64,000 nucleotides of DNA. It comes from Stanieria sp. NIES-3757 (GTDB lineage: Bacteria; Cyanobacteriota; Cyanobacteriia; Cyanobacteriales; Xenococcaceae). Location of the stretch: positions 3,224,001 through 3,288,000 of the forward strand of contig AP017375.1 of NCBI GenBank assembly GCA_002355455.1. Reading direction: 5' to 3'. This document shows positions 57,340-64,000 of this stretch, in pieces. A program made the translations under genes and the position numbers. A model generated the notes under the pieces. The model made no database searches. It saw only the letters and a list, made by a program, of their open reading frames with translations, and was not told the DNA's origin. The stretch's first letter is position 1. Every line of letters begins with the position of its first letter.

Positions 57340-57879
57340 ATGTCCAAACCATATTTCAATTTTTACAGTTTGCCCAATAAAATTTTAAAAAAACACAAAA
57401 TTTTTGTGAAAAAAATATTTTTAATTTTAATTTCACTTCTATTCTTTACAATCAGTATTATTCTAGGAAATAAACTTGCCCAAGCTAAAAACTCGCTCTT
57501 AGCTCAAAATAACAATTCTCAAATCGCGCAAGAAGTATATCTTAAAAATTGCGCTAGCTGCCATACTCCAATTCCTGCTGAAGTTTTACCAACAGAAACT
57601 TGGCAAAAAATCCTGCAAACACCACAGCAACATTATGGGGAAACTTTACCCTCAATCGACCGTATTTCTGTTCGGCTCATGTGGAATTATTTAAAGACAT
57701 TTTCTCGTCCTTTATTACCAGGTGAAGCTCAACCAGAGTATGTCACTAATTCTCGTTATTTTAAAGCTCTCCATCCCCAAGTAAATTTACCCCAACCTGT
57801 TACTCATAAAAGTTGTCTAATTTGTCATCCAGGTGCAAGACAATTAGATTATCGTAGTCTTAATCCAGAATGGCAATAA
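57340..57879 (+). CDS. Diheme cytochrome c (DHC family)
   Basis: A 179-residue exported c-type cytochrome. A basic N-terminus and hydrophobic helix (residues 25-48) act as signal or anchor. Two heme sites follow: CASCH at 71-75 and CLICH at 159-163. Between them is the family segment LPSIDRISVRLMWNYLKTFSRPLLPGE. It is divergent from the kinase gene (218-base spacer), so shared control is possible. Electron partners are unknown. Confidence 0.87.
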   Translation: MSKPYFNFYSLPNKILKKHKIFVKKIFLILISLLFFTISIILGNKLAQAKNSLLAQNNNSQIAQEVYLKNCASCHTPIPAEVLPTETWQKILQTPQQHYGETLPSIDRISVRLMWNYLKTFSRPLLPGEAQPEYVTNSRYFKALHPQVNLPQPVTHKSCLICHPGARQLDYRSLNPEWQ

Positions 57880-58013
57880 TTCAGTTATTAGTAAAGTTTA
57901 TTACTATAATTCTTTAAACATTTAATAAAAAATAAATATTTATTTTTTTAATCAAGCAGATTAGCTAGCCTGAGTAAGAGAATATGCTCAGAAAAAATGC
58001 TACATCTTAACTT

Positions 58014-58814
58014 ATGTTAATTAATCTAATTGCCGACTATGGGATTGGCGATCCGGCCTTTGCTGAAGTAACCCAACGCTTAAATCAAAAACTGCCCTCA
58101 GCACAAATTCACTGTTTAAGCGTTCCTCCTTTTAGTACTTTAGCAACAGGATTTTGGAATGCTCAACTTGGTCTTAACCCTGGTGCGCCAGAACGTCTAA
58201 TTTATCACAACTGCGCTCCTCGACAAGACAATCCTGAAGCCAGATTAAATAATGAAGGAGAAGGACTGACTTACGTTAAACTCAAAAATGAGGTTCAAGT
58301 AGTAGGCGTTTTAGCTGGTTATACCCTTTCTTTCCTCAAAGAGGAAGCTTCACAAATTAATACTGTTCGAGTGTCGCGAGGCGGTTCTCAGTTTCGTTCC
58401 CGAGATGTCTTCCCTCAAGCAGCAGCGGCGATCGCTATTGGTGATTATAGTTTATTGGGAGAAACCATTTCACCAACCGAAATTTCAGAGCCACCTTCAG
58501 ACCGTGTAGTTTGGATTGATGGTTATGGAAATATTAAAACTACTATACCAGCAAGTAGGGTTGACCTTCCTCTCTCAGCTAAAGTGATAGTCCGAGTTGG
58601 GGATGTAGTTAGTGATGCTATTTATTCTGATGGTAGTTTTAGAGTACCAGAAGGAACTTTAGCTTTTGCACCTGGTAGTTCTGGTTGGCAAACGAGTGAC
58701 GGCAAAAAAGTTACTTGGATGGAATTATTTTTACGTGGTGGTAACGCTTGGGAACGTTTTGGTAAACCAAAGGTTAATCAAATGGTTACCTATACCATGT
58801 CGGCATCTTTGTAG
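58014..58814 (+). CDS. SAM hydroxide adenosyltransferase family protein (DUF62)
   Basis: A 266-residue relative of SAM-dependent halogenases and SAM hydrolases, which split SAM to adenosine and methionine. NLIADYGIGDPAFAEVTQRL is the N-terminal substrate motif, although the usual short Asp-Phe-Gly reads Asp-Tyr-Gly. VWIDGYGNIKTTIP is the C-domain signature. Halogenase-specific loops cannot be assigned, so hydroxide adenosyltransferase is the default. Metabolic role unknown. Confidence 0.83.
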   Translation: MLINLIADYGIGDPAFAEVTQRLNQKLPSAQIHCLSVPPFSTLATGFWNAQLGLNPGAPERLIYHNCAPRQDNPEARLNNEGEGLTYVKLKNEVQVVGVLAGYTLSFLKEEASQINTVRVSRGGSQFRSRDVFPQAAAAIAIGDYSLLGETISPTEISEPPSDRVVWIDGYGNIKTTIPASRVDLPLSAKVIVRVGDVVSDAIYSDGSFRVPEGTLAFAPGSSGWQTSDGKKVTWMELFLRGGNAWERFGKPKVNQMVTYTMSASL

Positions 58815-58828
58815 AGAAGTCAGAAGTC

Positions 58829-58851
58829 GTAGAGACGTGTTACGTCTGTAC
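58829..58851. repeat. GTAG...TAC palindrome
   Basis: GTAGAGACGT and ACGTCTGTAC form an inverted repeat with one mismatch and a three-base loop, 15 bases after the stop of the preceding gene. It resembles palindromes at 7528 and 20059. Confidence 0.5.
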
Positions 58852-58865
58852 AAAAGGCAAAAGGC

Positions 58866-58907
58866 AAAAGTAAAAATTAAAATTCACCGTCGTCAAACGG
58901 CGGTGAA
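58866..58907 (-). terminator. Rho-independent terminator of pgi
   Basis: TTCACCGCCGT and ACGACGGTGAA pair almost perfectly around a three-base loop, and the leftward strand continues TTTTAATTTTTACTTTT. It lies 31 bases past the pgi stop. Confidence 0.8.
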
Positions 58908-58938
58908 AATAGCAAAATGTTTGGGCAATCAATTCAGT

Positions 58939-60531
58939 TTAGTGGCTTTGCCAAGCAATTTTTAAACTATTTGGTTGACCAATATTACCCGTTAAGGTAA
59001 TTCCTCGCTTATTAGCATGAAGATGACGAACAATTTTGTAAACCGTTTCAACTTGTTCTGGTGCTTCAGCTTGAGTTGCTAATTCTGATAAAGAGAGTGC
59101 GCGTTGAGATTTTTGAAGTACTTCGACCACACATTCTTGTAATGATAAGATTGACGCTGCTGCTTTTTTGCCTGCTTCTACACCAGGTTGATGATAAGCA
59201 TTGATATTAATTAAAGAAGCATATAAACTAACTGCCCGTTCGTAGAGTGCAATTAAAGCACCAACAGTAGTTTCGTTGACCTCTGGAATCGTGATTGTAA
59301 TCGAATCTCGTTGTTTTTCGTATAATGCCTGACGAGTTCCCAGTAAAAAACCAATTAAATAGTCGCCTGAAGTAATTCCTGGTTCTATTTCTACTGAGGT
59401 TGCATTTCTGTCTTTTAAGACTTCGATAAAAGTCAAGAAGAAATTGTTAACTCCTTCTCTCAGTTGTTGAACATAAGCGTGTTGATCCGTTGAACCTTTG
59501 TTGCCATAAACGGCAATACCTTGATTAACGATGTTGTCATTCAAATCTTTTTCTTTTCCTAACGATTCCATAATTAGCTGCTGTAAATAACGGCTAAATA
59601 GCAATAAACTATCTTTGTAGGGAAGAATTACCATGTCTTTTTCTCCTCTGCCATTACCAGCAAAGTACCAGGACAAGGCAAGTAAAGCTGCTGGGTTATT
59701 TTTGAGGTCAGGTTTCCTAGTCAAAGCATCCATTGCTTGAGCACCGTCTAGCATTGCCTGAATATTAATTCCTTGCAGTGCAGCAGCAACTAAACCAACA
59801 GCAGATAATTCGGAAGTGCGTCCTCCTACCCAGTCTCGCATCGGAAAAGTAGCTAACCAACCTTCTGACTTGGCTTGATTTTCTAATTGAGAACCTTTAC
59901 CTGTGATAGCAAAAGCGTGAGCAGCAAAATTCAAATTATGGTCTTCATAAACTTTTTTGACTTCCAACATTCCGTTACGGGTTTCTGGAGTTCCTCCCGA
60001 TTTAGAAATAATAGAAACTAAAGTACTATCTAAGCGATCGCCAATAACTGCTAAAACCCGATCTATTCCTTCGGGGTCTGTATTATCAATAAAATAAATT
60101 TTGAGGGGTGCGTCTAGAGGTGCTAAAGCTTGAGCAACAAACTGAGGTCCTAAAGCCGAACCACCAATTCCAATCGACAAAATCTGAGTAAATTTACCGC
60201 CACTAGGAGGAGCAATTTCGCCATTGTGTATCTTGTGAGCGAAATCAATAATGCTTTTTTTAGTATCAATAATATCTTGTTTTAATTCATTAGTAGGAGC
60301 TAAATTGGGATCGCGTAACCAATAGTGACCGACCATTCTTTCTTCATCGGGATTTGCGATCGCTCCTGCTTCAATGGCGGTAATATCTTTAAATGCTTTG
60401 TCAAACTTTGGCTTCATGGTTTCAACAAAAGCATCATCAAAGCTCATTCGGCTGACATCAAGATAAAAACCTAATTTCTCGTCATAGTAAAGCCAGTCTT
60501 GATAGCGTTGCCAAAGTTCAGCAGTATTCAT
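58939..60531 (-). CDS. pgi: Glucose-6-phosphate isomerase
   Basis: Interconverts glucose-6-P and fructose-6-P in glycolysis and the pentose phosphate cycle. The 530-residue protein has both PGI signatures: [15 protein letters not shown] near 115-130, and [20 protein letters not shown] containing the catalytic Glu. [11 protein letters not shown] holds the catalytic His, and [13 protein letters not shown] binds phosphate. Monocistronic. Confidence 0.97.
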   Translation of the reverse strand: MNTAELWQRYQDWLYYDEKLGFYLDVSRMSFDDAFVETMKPKFDKAFKDITAIEAGAIANPDEERMVGHYWLRDPNLAPTNELKQDIIDTKKSIIDFAHKIHNGEIAPPSGGKFTQILSIGIGGSALGPQFVAQALAPLDAPLKIYFIDNTDPEGIDRVLAVIGDRLDSTLVSIISKSGGTPETRNGMLEVKKVYEDHNLNFAAHAFAITGKGSQLENQAKSEGWLATFPMRDWVGGRTSELSAVGLVAAALQGINIQAMLDGAQAMDALTRKPDLKNNPAALLALSWYFAGNGRGEKDMVILPYKDSLLLFSRYLQQLIMESLGKEKDLNDNIVNQGIAVYGNKGSTDQHAYVQQLREGVNNFFLTFIEVLKDRNATSVEIEPGITSGDYLIGFLLGTRQALYEKQRDSITITIPEVNETTVGALIALYERAVSLYASLININAYHQPGVEAGKKAAASILSLQECVVEVLQKSQRALSLSELATQAEAPEQVETVYKIVRHLHANKRGITLTGNIGQPNSLKIAWQSH

Positions 60532-61326
60532 AATCTATTAATTTAAGCGCGAGGTTTACGAAGTGGAAGAAGCTTGTGCCAGAAAAACCGAAGTTTCTTC
60601 CTCCTGTAAGTTTAATTTACGCTATCTCCAGACCTTGTTAGCTTTTAGTTTTTTTCTAATTTCTTGGAAAAAGTCTTGTAAAATTTTCTGCTTATGACGA
60701 ACAAAAAGGCAAAAAAGTTCAGTAACTAATTAAAGCTACTGTTATTGTTTGGAAACTACAGTTTATTTATATTTATAATAGTCTTAACGATGGAAGATTA
60801 TCGATTCTACAATACCAACTTAGATGTTCATTTTTTACACCCTCAGCAGTAGAAAAAGATTTTGCGATTGATGATTTACTTCAATATCGTCAGGAAGTAA
60901 TTGGTGACGTTGCTTTTTCTGCTTACGAATATGTTCCTAATTCTTTTATTTAGTGGCTTAGTAACAATAGCCAGGCAGAAATAAACTTAAGACAGATTAT
61001 TTAAGATTTATCTATGCTTCAAATTAGAGTTTTTTCTAGCTAATTTTGACTAATTTAATTTCGATTGAGGCGCGACACTGATATATTTGGTTATTATATG
61101 TTAACACTGTCTTATGCCAAATCCTATTGTTAAACCCCATCTATAATCAGAAAAACTATAAGCTAAACCAATCTATTAAAAAAAATTGGGTACTAGGAAC
61201 AGGATTTGGTATTCAATAATTGTTTCTCTCACCATGATCTCTAAATAGAAAGCTCGTCGTGAGACAGAACTCGGTAAAATCAACAGAGGGAAATTAATTC
61301 ATCGCTCGTAAAAAGGTAAATTTAAT
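60532..61326. other. Long intergenic region between pgi and a small membrane protein
   Basis: About 800 AT-rich bases. The only coding trace is the frame-disrupted stretch at 60790-60953. No tRNA, riboswitch or transposase fragment is visible. Confidence 0.5.
60790..60953 (+). pseudogene. Frame-disrupted small coding remnant
   Basis: An ATG frame gives MEDYRFYNTNLDVHF and stops at a TAG. The next frame continues as TPSAVEKDFAIDDLLQYRQE then VIGDVAFSAYEYVPN and stops at 60953. The switch falls at a run of six T, so a one-base slip would restore a 54-residue protein. No family is recognised. It could be a pseudogene, a sequence error or chance. Confidence 0.35.
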
Positions 61327-61548
61327 ATGCTTGCGTTGTCTCTAATTAGTTTAGGAATTGCTACTGGAGCAATTTTTATCAGTTATAAAATTCAAGATGA
61401 TGTCTTTAAAGTAGCTATGAATTCTACGGCACTCTTGTTTTTTGTAATTACCTTAATTTGCGCTCCTTGGCTTCTGAAAATGATTGTAGCAACTATTCCT
61501 TTCATTTTTACTCGTTTAAATCCGTGGTTTATGGAAAAAATGAATTAG
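61327..61548 (+). CDS. Small membrane protein, 73 aa
   Basis: Two transmembrane helices: ALSLISLGIATGAIFISY and ALLFFVITLICAPWLLKMIV. They are joined by a short loop (KIQDDVFKVAMNS). The C-terminus is RLNPWFMEKMN. The function is unknown. An AAAGG lies about ten bases before the ATG. Composition and ribosome site support translation. Confidence 0.65.
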   Translation: MLALSLISLGIATGAIFISYKIQDDVFKVAMNSTALLFFVITLICAPWLLKMIVATIPFIFTRLNPWFMEKMN

Positions 61549-61679
61549 CGCAATTGACTAGATTGAAGCAAAATTGACTATGATGGTTTTTTGCACAAGA
61601 TTTTAAGATTTTCGGCAAATTCCTAGCAAAATACGGTAAAGTTACGATTAAAAATATATTGCGATCGCGTTATTAAGTT

Positions 61680-62540
61680 GTGAAAATAGGATTATTAGGA
61701 ACAGGTTTAATGGGTCAGCCGATGGCTTTACGTTTGTTAAAGGCTAACCTTTCTGTCATAGCTTATAATCGTACTCCTTCTAAACTAGAATCGCTCAAAC
61801 AAGCTGGTGCAACTATTGTTAACTCTCCAGAAGCAGTTATTGCAGCTTGTGATTGTGTTATTTTAATGCTGAGTGATGTTGCAGCTATCAAACAAGTTTT
61901 ATTATCAGAATTATCTCTTCCTCATTTGGCTAATCGTACGGTCATTCAAATGGGAACTATTGCTCCTGATGAGAGTAAATCACTTCAAGAGGCGGTAATT
62001 GCTGCTGGTGGAGAATATATAGAAGCACCAGTTTTAGGTAGTATTCCTCAAGTACAAACTGGTGAGTTAATTGTGATGGTAGGAAGTACGAAAGCACAAT
62101 TTCAGCAATGGTCACCATTATTAAAAAATTTTAGTCCAGAACCGATTTATCTTGGTTTAGTGGGGACGGCAGCAGCAACTAAATTAGCTTTAAATCAATT
62201 AATTGCCAGTTTAACCAGTGCTTTTGCTTTGAGTTTAGGGTTAATAGAACGTCAAGGCGTAGATATAGAGCAATTTATGGCAATTTTACGTCAAAGTGCG
62301 CTTTATGCTCCTACTTTCGATAAAAAGTTGTCTCGCATGAGCGGTCGCAATTATAATAATCCTAATTTTCCTACCAAACATTTATTGAAAGATACTAATT
62401 TGTTTTTAACTCAGGCGCACAATTTGGGTTTAAATACGGATGGTTTGGAAGGAATCAGAAAAGTTATTCAAAAAGCAATGGAATTGGGTTTAGCTGAAGC
62501 TGATTATTCGGCTATTTATTCAGCAATTAATCCAGAATGA
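61680..62540 (+). CDS. NAD(P)-dependent beta-hydroxyacid dehydrogenase (3-hydroxyisobutyrate type)
   Basis: A 286-residue oxidoreductase with Rossmann motif GLLGTGLMGQPMALRLL at the N-terminus. EAPVLGSIPQVQTGELIVMV is the substrate loop, and KLALNQLIASL carries the catalytic Lys. The C-terminal all-helical domain follows. It starts with GTG at 61680. Substrates of this group include 3-hydroxyisobutyrate, tartronate semialdehyde and glyoxylate; which one applies cannot be told from sequence. Confidence 0.9.
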   Translation: MKIGLLGTGLMGQPMALRLLKANLSVIAYNRTPSKLESLKQAGATIVNSPEAVIAACDCVILMLSDVAAIKQVLLSELSLPHLANRTVIQMGTIAPDESKSLQEAVIAAGGEYIEAPVLGSIPQVQTGELIVMVGSTKAQFQQWSPLLKNFSPEPIYLGLVGTAAATKLALNQLIASLTSAFALSLGLIERQGVDIEQFMAILRQSALYAPTFDKKLSRMSGRNYNNPNFPTKHLLKDTNLFLTQAHNLGLNTDGLEGIRKVIQKAMELGLAEADYSAIYSAINPE

Positions 62541-62611
62541 TGATTGAGAACACCAAAAGATCACTTTCTGATTAAAATAAAAAACTATTGTCCTCTTGTT
62601 CACACAACTAC

Positions 62612-63067
62612 ATGGAAGTACAGTTTCGTGAATTTAATCCCTTCGATTTGTGGATTTGGTTGGAATTTGAAACTGCTCCCTCAATGATGGAGCAACAGTA
62701 TATTGAAGAATTGTTTAACTCTTGGTTTTATTTAGGAAAATTGGGCGGTTTTAATGCGGAAAATCTTCAAGTACAAGATACTGGCGTAGAAATCAGTTAT
62801 ATGGAATACAACAATGAAGAAGCAGAAAATATGCTGATGTCGCCGATGCACAATATGAGTGAATTTGAATATCTAGGTACTTGGGGACGTTGTTGGTTTG
62901 ATTTAGGTACGAGTGATTTAATTGCGATCGATATTTTAATCAATGCTCTTTATCAGCTTAGTAAAGAATACGTCAAAATCAATAAATTAGTTATTGGTGG
63001 CGAAAATGAAGATTGGCAAATAAACAGAAAAACTCAAACCATTTTTTCCGATAATTCTGATATTTAG
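62612..63067 (+). CDS. DUF3531 family protein
   Basis: A 151-residue soluble protein of a cyanobacterial and plant family of unknown function. Family hallmarks are MEVQFREFNPFDLWIW, EELFNSWFYLGKLGGFNAE, EFEYLGTWGRCWFDLGTSD and VIGGENEDW. I begin it at ATG 62612, where the family starts, rather than a TTG eight codons upstream. It ends with a short polar tail. Confidence 0.88.
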   Translation: MEVQFREFNPFDLWIWLEFETAPSMMEQQYIEELFNSWFYLGKLGGFNAENLQVQDTGVEISYMEYNNEEAENMLMSPMHNMSEFEYLGTWGRCWFDLGTSDLIAIDILINALYQLSKEYVKINKLVIGGENEDWQINRKTQTIFSDNSDI

Positions 63068-63100
63068 AATTATTGTTGATTAAATTAGTGAAATTATTTG

Positions 63101-63186
63101 ACTAACCCTGTCACGGACTAAATTGATTGGCTAATGCTAAAACGTTTATTTTTCGTTTTCAATCTTCCTCAGTGAACAGGGCTAGT
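63101..63186. other. Long structured inverted repeat, possible terminator or small RNA
   Basis: ACTAACCCTGT and ACAGGGCTAGT pair with one mismatch. Inside, GATTG/CAATC and AAAACG/CGTTTT form nested stems. The whole makes an 86-base irregular rod between two convergent genes. It may be a bidirectional terminator or an unrecognised RNA. Confidence 0.4.
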
Positions 63187-63230
63187 TTATTTAACAGACT
63201 TTAACGGTTTTTCAAGAGAAAATTGGCTAA

Positions 63231-63410
63231 TTAGGGCTTATTTTCAGGAAAAATCTCTCTAAATTCAAAAATTAACTCATCTAGCTCCTCTAAGGCTTGA
63301 TTAACGTCAACTCTAATTGTTCCTAAATTCGGTTGTTCTAATAGCTTGAGTAATACTTCGCGTTTGCTTTCGATTTGAATGATTCGTGCTTTTAAAGTAG
63401 ATTGATCCAT
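63231..63410 (-). CDS. Small helical protein, 59 aa
   Basis: An ATG frame encodes MDQSTLKARIIQIESKREVL, then VNQALEELDELIFEFREI and a short tail. It is predicted entirely helical, possibly a coiled-coil hairpin. No named family is known to me. It is convergent with the DUF3531 gene and divergent from the DUF2854 gene. The heptad-like pattern and position argue for a real, easily missed gene. Confidence 0.6.
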   Translation of the reverse strand: MDQSTLKARIIQIESKREVLLKLLEQPNLGTIRVDVNQALEELDELIFEFREIFPENKP

Positions 63411-63486
63411 AGGTTTGCTGATAAAGCTTTTTCTAGCTCTAGAATAAACAATATTGACTAAAATATGTAATCAAGTATTAATTCTA

Positions 63487-64000
63487 ATGTTCCGTAAGAT
63501 ATCTTTGAGTTCTCTTGGTTTAACTGTGGGCAGTATTTTAACTGTAATTGGTTTTATTGCTTATGCCACTGGAAATGCTACTTTAAATTTAGCTGGTTTG
63601 TTTTATGGTGTTCCTATTTTACTAGGCGGTCTTGCGCTAAAAGCTGCTGAATTAAAACCAATACCCTATAGTGTTCCTACTTCTCCAGAAATCATCGCAT
63701 TAAGAGAGCAACAGGCAACCCCTACTCAAAATCAGTTGCGTCAAGATGTAACTCGTTTTCGCTATGGACAAGAAGCTCATTTGGATGAATCTTTAGAAAA
63801 AATTGGTTTGAGTCCAACTGATGAAGAAAGACCAGAATTAATCGGGTTACGAGAAACAGCTACTGATGGAGTTTATACTTTAATTTTAGAATTTGCTTCG
63901 CCGTTTATTTCTTTAGAACAATGGCAAAATAAACAAGAAAAAATTGAAAAGTTTTTTGGCCCTAATATTAAAGCAAACATTACTCAGCCTGAAGAGCGAA
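63487..64000 (+). CDS. DUF2854 family membrane protein, 3' end outside window
   Basis: The frame is open to the right edge (171 codons visible). Two transmembrane helices (LGLTVGSILTVIGFIAYATG and LFYGVPILLGGLALKA) are followed by a soluble domain with ELKPIPYSVPTSPE, LIGLRETATDGVYTLILEF and ASPFISLEQW. This matches the DUF2854 family of cyanobacteria and plastids, whose function is unknown. ATG 63487 lies before the first helix. Confidence 0.85.
   Translation, partial: MFRKISLSSLGLTVGSILTVIGFIAYATGNATLNLAGLFYGVPILLGGLALKAAELKPIPYSVPTSPEIIALREQQATPTQNQLRQDVTRFRYGQEAHLDESLEKIGLSPTDEERPELIGLRETATDGVYTLILEFASPFISLEQWQNKQEKIEKFFGPNIKANITQPEER

Overview
The window reads as chromosome of an AT-rich cyanobacterium. 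Photosystem II genes (psbB, psbT), the cyanobacterial NDH-1 subunit gene ndhM, a PII gene, two ribosomal S1 homologues and several cyanobacteria/plastid-only families (DUF1995, DUF3531, DUF2854) are present, and the HIP1 octamer GCGATCGC recurs throughout. Gene content, base composition and many short palindromic repeats suggest a unicellular or baeocyte-forming (Pleurocapsales-like) genome. That placement is inference; no rRNA is present to confirm it.

Layout. 0-4.1 kb: 3' part of a caspase-like/STAND NTPase/WD40 protein, cut by the left edge. 4.1-8.7 kb: Uma2 nuclease, Fe-superoxide dismutase, secreted dienelactone hydrolase, small heat-shock protein, DUF362 protein. 8.8-13.9 kb: a sulfate-uptake neighbourhood (sulfate-binding protein, LysR regulator, prohibitin, CysR-like regulator, CysA) without the two permease genes. 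14.2-19.2 kb: a same-strand array of an APC permease, two tandem cadmium-type transporters, a secreted protein, a DUF202 membrane protein and a TerC transporter. 19.2-22.7 kb: a repeat-rich region with a broken toxin-antitoxin pair, a duplicated terC tail interrupted by a MITE-like element, a second such element carrying a 41-bp palindrome, a pentapeptide-repeat protein and a PAP2 phosphatase.

22.7-28.9 kb: a leftward housekeeping block, psbB, psbT, nrdR, rpsA, HAD phosphatase and metK. 29-32.5 kb: an EAL protein with a degenerate GGDEF site and an aldo/keto reductase carrying an in-frame HIP1-bounded repeat, then a decayed histidine-kinase remnant. 33-37 kb: leuC, glnB (UUG start), a YciI-like protein and purT. 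37-38.7 kb: an unrecognised 43-residue Cys-motif protein and the SRP RNA. 38.7-51 kb: FKBP isomerase, a Pro/Thr-rich membrane protein, a large SNF2 helicase, cytoplasmic dienelactone hydrolase, second S1 protein, ndhM, ppa, DUF1995, nadA, rbsK.

51-58 kb: an ATP-grasp protein and a signalling locus in which an ethylene-receptor-like histidine kinase lies just upstream of a REC-PAS-GGDEF-EAL protein, with a diheme cytochrome c divergent from the kinase. 58-64 kb: SAM hydroxide adenosyltransferase-type enzyme, pgi, a beta-hydroxyacid dehydrogenase, DUF3531, a 59-residue protein and the start of a DUF2854 gene cut by the right edge.

The two loci most worth following up are the transporter array at 14.2-19.2 kb and the ethylene-receptor/c-di-GMP pair at 52.8-57.9 kb. 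The direct repeats and MITEs around 19-22.7 kb are the clearest genome-dynamics signal.
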